DNA of 64,000 nt from Corythucha ciliata. Lineage: Eukaryota; Arthropoda; Insecta; Hemiptera; Tingidae. The notes under the pieces were generated by a model that saw only the letters and a program-made list of their open reading frames with translations, did no database searches and was not told the DNA's origin. How positions within the stretch are numbered: the first letter of the stretch is position 1; each line of letters begins with the position of its first letter. The stretch lies in assembly GCA_038030265.1 (NCBI GenBank), contig CM075938.1, forward strand, positions 14,175,009 through 14,239,008. The letters run 5' to 3'. This document shows positions 45,510-56,330 of the stretch, piece after piece. Made by a program: the position numbers and the translations under genes.

Positions 45510-45515
45510 AATAAA
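45510..45515 (+). terminator. RNASEH2C: Polyadenylation signal of RNASEH2C
   Basis: AATAAA 43 nt after the stop codon, followed by T/GT-rich sequence (TTTTATTGTGTC). Confidence 0.65.
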
Positions 45516-45519
45516 ATCC

Positions 45520-46291
45520 TCCTCTAAATTTTATTGTGTCCACACACAAAATGACAACGCAAATAAGTCGATACCTCGATAGATATTTAAATAGTTAATC
45601 ATAGCAATGTAATAAGTTAAGTACCATACCATTAAAAAACTATTAATTACAATTTTTTACGAAATAGGCTGTGACAACATTCAATTTTTTGTAAATAAAT
45701 TGGCACCAAGTTTTTTTTTGTTTTATAAAAAGGAAATTTACAACCTTCGAACCAGTATTTTGTCTTATCAAAATCTTTTTTAAAAAATCCTCCCCACCCT
45801 CCATAAAAAAATATACTACCGGCGCTATTTTTATACATTTCTCGTAAGTCCAACGTTTGTATCTCATCGGCCGGTATTGTAATAGCCGTGAAAATGCCGT
45901 CGATTTAGCCTCCCCCCCTCCCCGACCTACAAATAATATTTTATTAGTATCACAACCTTTTTTTTTTCCTTTATTAAAGAAGCAATTGAAGCACATGACC
46001 TCCAGAATCATATTCTGGGCTGACACTCGGTTCATACAATATTGCACATTTAAATATTTTTGGAAAGCTAATTACTCGAGCAAAGAGTTTTGCTCTTCTT
46101 TTATGTATAGCGATGAAAGACACACTTTTTTTACATTTAGAGAAGGTTTAGGTGATAAAATTGCCTTTTAGACTAATAATATTTACAGTAGAGGACTAAA
46201 TAGAGGGGGCTTTGTGTGTATGAAAACCCTAATTTGATGAGCATTTGGTCTGAATTGCGCTCCTGTACAGCGTATTGTCATAGTTTTTTTT
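45520..46291. other. Convergent intergenic / 3' UTR region
   Basis: Between the stops of RNASEH2C (+) and TMC (-). It probably holds the TMC 3' UTR; a TTTATT (AATAAA on the - strand) lies near 45970. The long frames on both strands at 45643-46171 overlap each other and show no recognisable domain. Confidence 0.4.
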
Positions 46292-48130
46292 TTAAGCGCT
46301 ATTCGCCGGTGGTGGATCGACTGATCTGATCGCCTTGTGTCTGTCCTGGTGCTGTTTGATGAAGGCGCTCAGCCTGTTGAGAAGAAATTGTTTGTCGTGA
46401 CCTTCGAGAATCAGTTGCTTCTTTAAAACGTCCACCATGTGACGATTGGCGGTGGCCACCGCCCTGTAGTAGTACACCGTTAGCGCGAGGGCGACGACAG
46501 TGGGATAGGCGAGTTTGTTCGACAGAAGGAAATGTACGGACGCTTTGAACCAGTCCGGTAGGGCTGAGTACGCCTCGAGGACAGTTTTCCAAGAGGTTGA
46601 CCGTCCTCGAAATGGTCCGCAGACTTTGGATGGCTCCAATTCTGTGACTGCGTAACTCCAAGGGATTAGGGATGCGGTGAAAGTACACAAAAGGACGGAC
46701 ATGAACATGCTCCTCGATGACGATGAACTACAGGGTTTTAGCGAAGGTGAACTGTTGACAACACACGCGAATTTCTTAATGTGAAAAATCACGAAAAACG
46801 TTGCAATCGCAAAGGCTGGCATGTACGGAACGTAGAACCCACCGAACCAAACTAAAATCTGATGAAACACCACATCCGTCAAGTGGTCAGTCATTTCAAA
46901 TTGTTGAGAACCGATAATTCGGGCAAGCCTGCACCTTACGTGTTTAGCTAGAAGCATTCGCGGAAAATTAAATAAAAACGTCACAATCGCTTGAATTACC
47001 ACGTCTAAAATGAAAAGTCTATAAATTTGTTGCCCCATATAGTTCTCCCAGCACACTGGCTTTTGAATCGAACAGAACGTTGAATCCTGGCAACGCGTAA
47101 CCGAGAAAACCGAAAAAATCAACACACCCAGTGTAGTCAGGCGCAGAAGAATGCTCCTCATAACTGTTACGCGCACACCAGTCGTCGACTTGTAGTTCTC
47201 TAAAGAAACCAAACGCGTGAAAATACTCGGAAGAATAACATTAAGCGTGACAATCGACAGTGGCGTTAAATAGTTCCAGGCAAGGGTGTAATAGTCGGGA
47301 ATATCCTCGTTTTTCAGCTCGCCTATACTCCAGTAGAACGTGAAATATGTAATGGATCCGGCGGCGACGAGTATAAATAAAACTATCAAGTTAATAAATA
47401 TTCTCATCGATGTATGGCGACAAAAATCATCGCCTGTACTGTTCTTCCGGTCATCCTCCCGCCTTTCTATTTCAACGCATTCTTTAAACTCGTAATAGAG
47501 TGATTTGTGTTTAACAGAGGCGGAATTTTCGTTAGAAATACAAAAATCCCAGCCAGCGAACAGCATATTGCAATATTTATAGTACTGTCCTTCTTTTTTG
47601 GTTAGTTTCTCTTTGAAACTGTCCACTGAAGAGCGTACAATAGCGATAAAACTCAAAACGAAACAGGCGAGCGTTGAAGCGATAAAAGCCAGCGGAAGAT
47701 CGTAAACAACCCACGAATCGTCGAGTGACAAATTTGGATAGGCGCCGTAGAATATGTACGTCGTTTCGAGCCAACCGCTACCCTGAAGCAAGTCGTAGGG
47801 CGATAATGATTCACCGGTAGCGTTATACTCGACAGTTTCATTGTCTGGTGAGTCGTTGTACACTGTACTTCCTTTCGACAACAGTACAGGCACCTGTACC
47901 GTGCACTGTTGGACTAGAGTGAGCCCAGTGTTTAACAGCATGAGCCATTTGATTAAGTAAAAAAATGTTGCGGTGCCCGTGCCAAAATTTCGTTCAATTT
48001 TCGCTATGCTCCCTCTCCAAAGTTCGATTTTTTTGTATTGTTCCCTCCAGTGCACTTTGAACTGTTCCCAGATTTTTCTTCTTCGCCATTTAAACTGTTT
48101 ATAGCCTTGAAGTCTGAACGTATCCGCGCT
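46292..48130 (-). CDS. TMC exon 4 (all membrane segments)
   Basis: Acceptor TTAATTACAG|AG in phase 0, followed by 612 codons and TAA. It holds all transmembrane segments and the TMC signature in a single uninterrupted exon, unusual compared with intron-rich TMC genes in vertebrates. Confidence 0.93.
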   Translation of the reverse strand, partial: SADTFRLQGYKQFKWRRRKIWEQFKVHWREQYKKIELWRGSIAKIERNFGTGTATFFYLIKWLMLLNTGLTLVQQCTVQVPVLLSKGSTVYNDSPDNETVEYNATGESLSPYDLLQGSGWLETTYIFYGAYPNLSLDDSWVVYDLPLAFIASTLACFVLSFIAIVRSSVDSFKEKLTKKEGQYYKYCNMLFAGWDFCISNENSASVKHKSLYYEFKECVEIERREDDRKNSTGDDFCRHTSMRIFINLIVLFILVAAGSITYFTFYWSIGELKNEDIPDYYTLAWNYLTPLSIVTLNVILPSIFTRLVSLENYKSTTGVRVTVMRSILLRLTTLGVLIFSVFSVTRCQDSTFCSIQKPVCWENYMGQQIYRLFILDVVIQAIVTFLFNFPRMLLAKHVRCRLARIIGSQQFEMTDHLTDVVFHQILVWFGGFYVPYMPAFAIATFFVIFHIKKFACVVNSSPSLKPCSSSSSRSMFMSVLLCTFTASLIPWSYAVTELEPSKVCGPFRGRSTSWKTVLEAYSALPDWFKASVHFLLSNKLAYPTVVALALTVYYYRAVATANRHMVDVLKKQLILEGHDKQFLLNRLSAFIKQHQDRHKAIRSVDPPPANSA

Positions 48131-48738
48131 CTGTAATTAAAAACAAAAAAAGTCGATACTCATCGCTTGGGCCACCCTTGATAGTTCCTTACCAAAAGCT
48201 TGGCTTTAATTTCTTTTTTCTGAGACATCGACACTGGCATCGCCTTTATTAGCATCATTTCTTCCCAAGTAGTCTCCTCGTTTGCTAGGTTTTCTAATAA
48301 TAGTAATTACAAACGTATAAATATCCTTGTACAGTAAGTCTCACGCATGCGTACCTGAAAGGTCTGGCATCATCGCCACATGAATATCATTGGGCATAGT
48401 ATTTTGTCCCATTGTATTCGTCGAATTTCGAGGCCTCGTCGAAGTTCTCCGTCTAAACGTGGCCTTATTGTCGACTCTCGTGGGTTTTCTGGCTGTGGCT
48501 GAAATATCAAAAATCTTTAGAAGAGTTCTTGAGCGGTGATGGCTGCCTTGGGGGGGGGGGGCGTCTCACCTGCTCGGTTCTGTTTACTGGGCAGTAGTGT
48601 GGCGAAATAATGTGGGTCCCGTGGAAGAGCTTCGATGTCTATTTCAAGGCCTGGGTAGCTCTCTTGGTAGAATTCACCTCCTGCTTCTTCCCAGCCAGTT
48701 CCACGGGAGATTCGTTTCTTTCTTTCACCACCTGACAT
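46292..48738 (-). CDS. Transmembrane channel-like (TMC) protein, four coding exons
   Basis: TMC proteins are multi-pass membrane proteins; TMC1/2 form the mechanotransduction channel of vertebrate hair cells and others act in mechanosensation or ion balance. Four exons (48738-48570, 48498-48355, 48293-48193, 48130-46292) join in frame to 750 aa, a normal family length. A conserved TTWEEMMLIKAMPVSM block is followed by a basic stretch (KWRRRKIWEQF), then LWRGSIAKIERNFGTGTATF before membrane segment 1 (about 195-217). Eight or nine further hydrophobic segments follow. The signature CWENYMGQQIYRLFILD starts at about 498, and VCGPFRGRSTSW at about 641 precedes the last segment. LELWR/IE.FGTG-like spacing suggests the TMC5/7 side of the family (inference). 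Start: first ATG after TTCTCAG, itself a possible acceptor of a 5' UTR intron. Introns are 71, 61 and 62 nt. The last exon is very long (1839 nt) and includes the stop at 46294-46292. Confidence 0.93.
48193..48293 (-). CDS. TMC exon 3
   Basis: 101 nt, phase 1 to 0: acceptor ATTATTAG|AA, donor CTTTTG|GTAAGG. Encodes the conserved TWEEMMLIKAMPVSM segment. Confidence 0.85.
48355..48498 (-). CDS. TMC exon 2
   Basis: 144 nt, phase 1 to phase 1: acceptor GATATTTCAG|CC, donor CTTTCAG|GTACGC. Encodes a basic, Thr-rich cytoplasmic stretch and PDLSE. Confidence 0.8.
48570..48738 (-). CDS. TMC exon 1 (coding part)
   Basis: 56 codons plus one base; begins MSGGERKKRISRGTGWEEAG; donor GCAG|GTGAGA. The intron that follows contains a run of about 12 C (12 G on the + strand) just after the donor. 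The sequence CTGAGAAC at 48745-48752 (TTCTCAG on the - strand) may be a splice acceptor. Confidence 0.75.
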
Positions 48739-48739
48739 T

Positions 48740-49400
48740 TCCTTCTGAGAACACGACAAAAATCGCCGTTCTAACGTTTATGAAGATATGATAAGGGGGG
48801 GGGGTGCCTAAGAAGAGTGAAGGAGCTCGTTGTGAAAAAGTGTTATCGATAGGAAGGAGGGGATCTCAAACTCCTATTTTATGGAAGAGACTTCCAAAGA
48901 TGGATTTGTATACCTTGTCTGCAGGCCGAACCATCAGGTTGTCAATGTGTACTAGAGAGCGATTAAGGCCCTCACTACATGTTGTGTCGTGCATAATATT
49001 GCCTATACCATGTTTTCCTTGTTTTTTTATTTTTATCATTCATCTTTTGAGTTAATCCGTGGCACAAGCAGCCGATTCGACAACAAAATTACACGTTTTG
49101 CGAGGGAACTGTAGTAGCTCATTGTCTACGTGCGCGTCGACATCCCACCAGTCCACCCACTGATCATAAACCGAAGATTCTGTTGCTAATGACCGAATTA
49201 AAGCAACTCAGGGCAGAAATTGATAAATTCCTGATTAATGAGGAGGGGGGATGACCTATTTTCATGGTGGACATAGTTATACTTGTTCGATTGAATGACT
49301 AATTTTTGCTAGTTTTTCCTGTGATGAAATGAACGGTTATTTGCGTCAAATTACCAGTTTTGGCTGCTGTGTGTTCCTATGTGGAAAATTTCTAGCCTAT
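48740..49400. other. TMC 5' flank
   Basis: Unique sequence with a G run (48795-48804). One frame remains open over about 49050-49252 (+) without recognisable homology. No core promoter motif is clear. Confidence 0.35.
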
Positions 49401-49620
49401 TGAAAATGGTCATTTTTCGCAAAGTCGCTTCACGGATAAAATTGACAAAAAATGCTAAAATCGAGAGAAAGCGCTAATTCCAGGATAAAAGTTTAAAATC
49501 GACAATTCGCAGCAAAAATTGGCGAATAAAGTTAAGAAAAAACGCTAATTCACAGCTGAAATTGACGAAAAACGCTCATATTTACAGCTAGAATTGAGAG
49601 AAATAACCACTTATTACACC
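49400..49620 (-). repeat. Family A array, reverse orientation
   Basis: AAAATTGACAAAAA and CGCTAATTC units. Confidence 0.6.
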
Positions 49621-50150
49621 ATTTCAAGCTAAATATCTACGAAATTGTAAGTGACGGGTCCACATAATATCCGGGAATCATGTTTTGGGTGAATTATCGT
49701 GGAGCCCGGGCTATGCCTCCCACGACAGCGCCCTGATACAAAACTGCAACTCTTTGGAGGCAAATGAGAAGCTTCCCGTATAAAATTTACTTTATTTCTC
49801 GTCTGAATTTCCGCGAATTGGAAAGTTTCGGGGACTTGTTTTAGTGGACGTGGACGGTGGGCCCCGACAACGCTCAAAGCCTGGAAAATGAAGCCACGAA
49901 ATCACATCTCTCAGAGCCAAAATCCGCGAAATTTCAAGTTTCGGGTCTAAATATCTGGGGAATTGCTAGTTTTCGGTCTTTATTTTATCAAAATTGTAAG
50001 TTCCTGGTCTTTAATTTCACGAATTTGAAGTTTCGGGGATTTTTCATTTTATTTTTAATGACCACGGAACCCGAGCTAGCAGGCCACGACAATGCCCTAA
50101 CGAATAGCAGTGAAGTCACAACATTTTTTAAAGCAAGTATCCGTGAAATT
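49620..50150 (+). repeat. Degenerate ~31 bp array, family C
   Basis: GCGAAATTTCAAGTTTC and GGGTCTAAATATC units; resumes after the MITE at 50500-51150. Confidence 0.65.
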
Positions 50151-50194
50151 GATAGTGTCCTTGTTTTTTACGCAGCTGGCTTTCCTGGCTTTAA

Positions 50195-50492
50195 GCCCTG
50201 TTCACACGATGCAATGTTTGAAGTTATGTTGCATGCTGGTTTTTTAAAAACATATGTTCCTTGGTTCCGGATGTTTTTAAGGCCCGGTTCACAAGCTCTA
50301 TGTTTACGTTCTGTGGAGTCTATGCAGCCAAACAAATTTACTCCCTCGAAAAATGAATCATTTTTATAGGTTGCATAGACACCACAGAACACAAACATAG
50401 AGCCTAAGCAAGCAACCAACAAGCAAGCAGTAAGCAAGCAAACATAGGGCCTAAGCAATTTAGCTTCAAACATTGCATCGAGTGAACAGGGC
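50195..50492. mobile_element. Nested fold-back MITE with ~28 bp TIRs and TTTAA duplication
   Basis: The left end GCCCTGTTCACACGATGCAA continues TGTTTGAAG. The right end CTTCAAACATTG continues CATCGAGTGAACAGGGC. TTTAA lies on both sides (50190-50194, 50493-50497). Inside is a second long inverted repeat (TATGTTTACGTTCTGTGG ... CCACAGAACACAAACATA), so the element is nearly palindromic. It also has an AAGCAAGC repeat. The 170- and 101-codon frames across it are incidental. Confidence 0.8.
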
Positions 50493-50499
50493 TTTAATT

Positions 50500-51150
50500 A
50501 AGCAAGTTTTGCGGCTTAGTTCAAGCGAAATTGCAAAAGTTTGAGGCCCTTTTTTGTTTAGTGAGCCCTGATCTCGGGCTGTTCGGCCCTCTTGACAGAA
50601 CCCGTGTAATTGAAACATTATAAACGCTAAACATCGAGTTTGCAAGTTCGGGTCCTGAATTCAGCAAAAGTACAAGTTTCCTGGTGGAATATGTTCGCGA
50701 AATTGCAAATTTTGAGTCTTAATTCTTGTTTCTGGTCTAAAGGCCTCGCCACACAGAACACGAACAACCGCGCGGACTGGTCCTCTCAATAAAAAACCAT
50801 GACAACGTAGTATACCTCGCCCACTTTGTCATGCGGTTTTTTCTTGCAGTTCTTTCTTTGTGGCGAGGCCTTCAATGTCAGCAAAATTGCAAGTTAAGCG
50901 TCTAAATTTCTTAGAATTTGCAACTTTCAGGAGCTAAATATCCGTGAAATTGGAAGTTGGCAATTGTTTTCAAAGGCGCAGACTCGGGCCAGACAGACGG
51001 CGCAGTGCCGCTAACAAGGCTCCCTCCCAAATTTAAATTGGCAACGCTTGGCTTCAAAAGTGACTGAAAATTTGCTACGTTGCAAGTTTCACGTCTCTAA
51101 TTTCAGTAAAAAATGCAAGTTACGGTCCCTTGTCCTCCGCTGCCGTCGCC
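50500..51150 (+). repeat. Family C array
   Basis: GCGAAATTGCAAATTTTGAG and GTCTAAATTTC units, interrupted by the MITE at 50740-50872. Confidence 0.6.
50740..50872. mobile_element. Small MITE, TIR AAGGCCTCGCCACA
   Basis: 133 bp bounded by AAGGCCTCGCCACA and TGTGGCGAGGCCTT. No open frame; target duplication unclear. Confidence 0.7.
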
Positions 51151-51419
51151 ACAGTATTTAAACTAAATAAAAAATTCTGACGACATCTTGTCTCTTGAAT
51201 TTTTTTTTTTTTTTTTTAGAGGCCGCCAACCGGCCCTGGACCGATCCAGCCGCCCACCGGTATGTGCACTAAGTTTGATTAATTCCGTTATCCTCTCCCC
51301 CCCCCCAACTTTATCCGACGCGTTCATTGTTAAGACGATCAAGCTTCAGGCCTCAAGGGAACGAGAAAAGCTGCTCACCCTTCTATTTTGAGCTGGCCCA
51401 TTTTAGAGCGTAATACACA

Positions 51420-52340
51420 GCACTTTTGTTTTTGGCTAAATTGCCTGTTATCGGACATAAAAATCAAGTTTAGACCAAAATACCTCAAATTTTCCACTAT
51501 AAACTGACGATCCGGATTGCAAAACTTGATTCACGGTTTTCCAGTCACTGTCAATTCTAGATTTCTAGGTTTTTAGGTAAAAACGGGTAATTTTGCCGAG
51601 TAAACTGATTAATCTGCCGTAAAACGATTAATTCACTGACAAGGTAATAATGAAATATTCACGAAGAGGGTGTCCCTAAAACTATCATACGGCTGAACGT
51701 ATAGCTCAATAATCTAATTATATGTATATTCGGTCACTCCAAGCCACCGATCCACAAAATATTGTAATTTGGCCCAGAAACCTGTCGCCCCCCCCCCCCC
51801 CAGAAACTGACAACGAAGCCACGAAACATGACCAAAGCTGAAAGTCTAGAAAATATCAAAATTTCGCACGAGAAACAGTTTCCTGAGCGAAAATAACAAT
51901 TTTTCGTCAGAAACTGGCAAAGTGGCTTGGAAACTGACAATTAGTTGCCTCCTAGACTGACTATTCAAGCGGAAAAATGGAAATTTTTGCCAGCGGGAAA
52001 CGGGAAGCCCCCAAAACATGACTGGTTTGGCTTTAAGGCGCGTATTTTAGCCCAAAAACAATAACATTTGGCTGTACAAGGAACGATTTTATTTCCAATA
52101 CTGACTGTTCTACTGTGACACTTCATGAGGTGACGCTTTATTGGTCCATAAAAAATGGTGCCTTGGCCTAAAGACTGGTGATTTTGCGTCGTAAATTCTT
52201 CCAGACACTTATACCTTGAAAACAGCCCCCCCACTCGCAACCCCCCGAGACATGGAATCTCGTTTTTTTCAGTGGAAATCTGGTAAATTTGACCACTTAA
52301 ACTGAGTACTTAGCCCAGCCATAGAGATATAACTCGTCCA
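51420..52340 (+). repeat. Degenerate ~30 bp array, family E
   Basis: Units around GAAACTGACAATTTNGCC and AAAACTGG; recurs at 59.22-59.46 kb. Confidence 0.6.
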
Positions 52341-52369
52341 ACGGCGTCCAACCCCCGCTTATGTAGACA

Positions 52370-52830
52370 CCCCTAAATGTTCTCAATTTAACCCCATAAA
52401 TAGCCATTTTTCTTGATTTTAGCCGTGAATTACCTAATTTTAGCCACCTAGCGAGCAGTGAACGAGAGTTTTGTTTCCCGATTTTCGCCACGAATTAACG
52501 ATTTTTCTTAATTTTATCCGCGAATCAGCGCATTTTCCTCATTTAGCCCTGGATTAGCGATTTTACTCACTTTTATCCACGAAATTGTCTTCAGAAGGCA
52601 CGAATTAGCGTTTCCTCCATTTTAACCACGAATTAGCGTTTTTTCCAAACGTCAGCGCTTCTTCTCAGTTTTATCGGTGAATTTGCGATTTCCCCCCATT
52701 TTATGGGGATTTTAGCAGCTAAAAAGCGATTTTCCCCAGTTGTATCCGTGAAGTGAATTAGCGCTTTTCTTAATTTTCCCCACGAAAGCGTTTTTTCAGA
52801 TTTTTTAGTTTCTTTGCGGCTGAATTTCTG
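52370..52830 (+). repeat. Family A array, forward
   Basis: Forward units that flip to reverse orientation near 52840, forming an inverted junction. Confidence 0.7.
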
Positions 52831-53111
52831 AAAAGTCGATAATTCAAGGCTAATATGAAAAAAAAAAAAACAAAAAAAAAAACGCTCATTCGCATCTAAA
52901 ATTTAGATAACGTTGATTCGCGGATGAAATTGAGAAAAAAAAATGGTAATTCGCGGCTGACATCAAGAAAAAGTGCTATTTTGTGGCCAAAATGTAGGAA
53001 AAGCGGTAAAATTCGGAGCTATAAGTCAGGAAAAGCTCTAATTGAGGGCTAAATGGAAGTAAAAAGGGATTAAAAGATTAAAAGTCCGAATTCGCGGCCA
53101 AAAACAAAAAA

Positions 53112-53931
53112 AAAAAAAACACCTGAGAATTCTCGGGTAAAATTAGCTAGAAGCGCATATACGCAGATGAAATTTATTGTGAAAACGCTAATTCGCGGAT
53201 AACATTAATAAAGACGCTAATTAATAGATAAAACTTGGGAAAACGCTAAGCTACAGCAAAAGTTCAGAAAAAGCGCTATAATTCATGTGAAAAAGTTGAA
53301 AAATCGCTAATTCCTACGAATTTAAATTTATCCGACCTGATGCAGAACATAACGTTGCAAGTAATATCAGCAAAGACTGCGAGCTAAATATTCGATTGAG
53401 TCCCCGAAAGCGCTAATCTGGTGGCTCAAATCGTGTAAATTCGCGCTATCTTTAGGAAAATTCACGGCTAAAAAGAGAAAATACACCGTGTCCCCAGTTC
53501 CGTTAGGCCCCAAACAAAAAAAAAAAACACCTGAGAATTCTGCTGGTAAACTTAGCTAGAAAGCGCATATACGCAGATGAAATTTATAGTGGAAAACGCT
53601 AATTCGCGTGATAACATTAATAAAGACGCTAATTAATAGATAAAAACTGGGGGGGGGGAGGATAACGCTAAGCTACAAGCAAAAGTTCAGAAAAAGCGCT
53701 ATAATTCATGTGAAAAAGTTGAAAAATCGCTAATTCCTACGAATTTAAATTTATCCGACCTGATGCAGAACATAACGTTGCAAGTGATATCAGCAAAGAC
53801 TGCGAGCTAAATATTCGATTGAGTCCCCGAAAGCGCTAATCTGGTGGCTCAAATCGTGTAAATTCGCGCTATCTTTAGGAAAATTCACGGCTAAAAAGAG
53901 AAAATACACCGTGTCCCCAGTTCCGTTAGGT
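53112..53931. repeat. Recent ~415 bp tandem duplication within the array
   Basis: 53112-53511 and 53520-53931 are nearly identical along their whole length, including non-array stretches such as TTTATCCGACCTGATGCAGA and CACCGTGTCCCCAGTTCCGT. Differences are mostly single-base indels plus a G9 stretch in copy 2. Confidence 0.88.
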
Positions 53932-54857
53932 CCTTTAATCCCAGTAAAGTGCTGATCGGCAATTTGCAACTTGCTGATACGGCAAAAAATTGAAAAAAAA
54001 AAAAACGCTAATATTCGTGACTGTAACTGCGAAAAAGCGTTGATTCATGGTCTCGCAATGTAACTTCCAGGCTAAAATTGAGAAAAAAATCGCTCATTTG
54101 CGGTGCATGGTTGCCATTCTACGAATAAATTGTGGAAATCAACGCAAAAGTGTTGTTTTTGGAACAACCCCGCGGTTAAAATTGAGATAACACTCTATAA
54201 TATTGACAAAAAAAAAAGACGCTTTCAGGTACAAATTTGGCAAAAATAGCAAATTCACAACTGCAATTGCGAAAAATCGCCAATTTGCAATTCGCGGGTA
54301 TAAAGTCGAGGAAAAACGTTAATTCGTGAATATAAATGAAGAAATCAACTAGAAAAAATCACTAATTAGCGCGGCTACAATTAAGAAAAACGCTAATTTT
54401 CGGTTTATATTGAGAAGAAGTGATAATTCCCTGCAAAAATGGAAATAATTGCTAATTTGCAGCTTAATTAGAGGAAAACGCCAATTGTTGGCAAAAATTG
54501 AGAAAATTCGATAATGCACGGGTTGGAAACGCCACTACGCTGCTAAAATTGAGAAACACCAATAATTCTCGGATTTGTGGTGCAATTTGAAATTTATAAT
54601 TTAAATACGCGCCTTTCTGAAGGCAACTTTGTGGCTAAAATACAGAAAAACTGGAAATTCATGCACGGCTTTTTCACATGGAAATTCATGTGAAAAACCT
54701 CTAATTTGCGGGTAATATGTAGAAAATACACTATTTGTCCGGCCAAAATTAAGGGATTTTAAAGGTTATTTTGAGACTAAATTGAGAAAAAGTGCTAATT
54801 CACGGCTAAAAATGGGGGGGGGGACGCCAATTTACAGTTGAAATTGCACAAAACGCT

Positions 54858-54973
54858 AAGGCCCGTATTCATAGTCGCTACTTAAGTCAATCCAGTTTTT
54901 GTTGGAATAAAATCATCTTTTTCGACGCCCACTTAGGGAAATTTAAGTTTAAAATGTCTAAGAATATGGGCTT
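54858..54973. mobile_element. 116 bp MITE, TIR AAGGCCCGTATTCATAG
   Basis: Left AAGGCCCGTATTCATAG; right CTAAGAATATGGGCTT is its near reverse complement. It lies in a reverse family A array. No clear target duplication. Confidence 0.6.
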
Positions 54974-55659
54974 GATTCACTAAAATTGAGAAAAATTCTA
55001 ATTTGCGTCAAAACTGAATTATACGCCATTCGCGGTTTCTGAGTTTTCTAAAGGCAACTTCTGAGTCAGAAATTAAGAAAAAGCGCCAATTTATGGCAAT
55101 GGGAGATAAATCCGCGGGTAAAACTGAGAAAAATCGCGCATGGTGAACCAAAGAACCCCTAATTTGTGAAAATCCCTCTATTTACGCTAATTTTCAGCTA
55201 AAACTGAAAAAAGTTCTAAACCTCTGCTAAAAAAACAGAAAAATTCGATAATTTGCTGCTGAAATTGAGGAAAACGGCAAAACTCGTGGAAAATTTAGAA
55301 ACATCATTAAGAAAAACTCTGCTTTGCTGTTAAAGTTGAGAAAATGCACAAATTCATGGTTATGGGGGGGACGCGGCCATAATTGAGAAAAGCGCTAATT
55401 TGCAGGTAAAGTTGACAAAAACCACTCGTTGATGGCTTAAATTGGTCATGAGAGCTAATTGGCGGTGGTTAGAAAAGGTGAAATAGCGGTAGTTCGTGGC
55501 TAAAATAAAGAAAAGGCTAAGTAAAATTATATTTCTTGTTTATACAGAGACTTAGGGCGAAATTACCCGCCTGCCCTCCTTCTAACGAGATTTCAATCTG
55601 ATCCCCCCCCCCCAGGACAAATTCCTACCTACGCCACTGATTCGAGGCTGAAATTGAGA

Positions 55660-56330
55660 AAAGCGACTCGAGGTGAAAATCATTTTTCTAAGTGAGCAAA
55701 CCCGCAAAATTAGATTTTCAGCAAGCAGAATCCGACAAATTGTTCATTTTGTGAGCTCATCCCGCGATAATAGTTTTTTTGAAGCAAAAATGACGCTTTA
55801 TGAGCCAGAATCAGAAAAATGGTTATTTGGGGTTGAGAAAAATCCGCGAAATTTTTGTTGTTTTTTTCTTAAGGAGCCAAAACCACGAAAATGGTTTTTC
55901 AGCAAGTGAAACCAGCGAAATTGGCGTTTTAGCTTCAGGGAACCGCGTTTGTGATTTAAATAGGATAAATTGGGCTTTTATTGAGCCAAACCTGCGAAAA
56001 TGGTTTTTAGAGAGCAATAACCGCGAAAATTAATTTTTAATCAGCAAAAACCATGAAATTTGGGTTTTCATTAGTCAGGCCCTCGAAAATAGCGTTTCAG
56101 TGAGTGCAGAGCCACGAAAATCGTAAATTTATAGGGAGTGACACTCGCTAAAACGGCGTTCTAGCTACCCAGACTTAGGAAAATGGTTCTTTAGCGAGCC
56201 GTACCAGCGAACATGGTTTTTTAGTGAGCCAAATGCGCGAAATAGGGTTTTCAATGGGCCAGAACCGCGAACGTGGCGTTTTAGGAGAGCCCCAATAGCC
56301 AAAATATTTTTTATTGGGAGCTAAATGAGT
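55660..56330 (+). repeat. Degenerate ~30 bp array, family G (B-like)
   Basis: Units GCGAAAATGG, T run, AGCGAGCCAAACC. Confidence 0.65.

Larger units (their letters stand above)
52840..55550 (-). repeat. Family A array, reverse orientation (longest block)
   Basis: About 2.7 kb of GAGAAAAACGCTAATTCGCGG-like units, including a ~415 bp internal tandem duplication (53112-53931) and a small MITE at 54858. Confidence 0.8.

Noticed and set aside
45643..46171. Overlapping 134- and 104-codon frames between RNASEH2C and TMC
   Set aside because: Antisense to each other, no recognisable domain, and in the expected TMC 3' UTR.
49050..49252. Open + strand frame upstream of TMC ending in an LKQLRAEIDKFL-like helix
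   Set aside because: No start context, splice support or recognisable family; likely chance.
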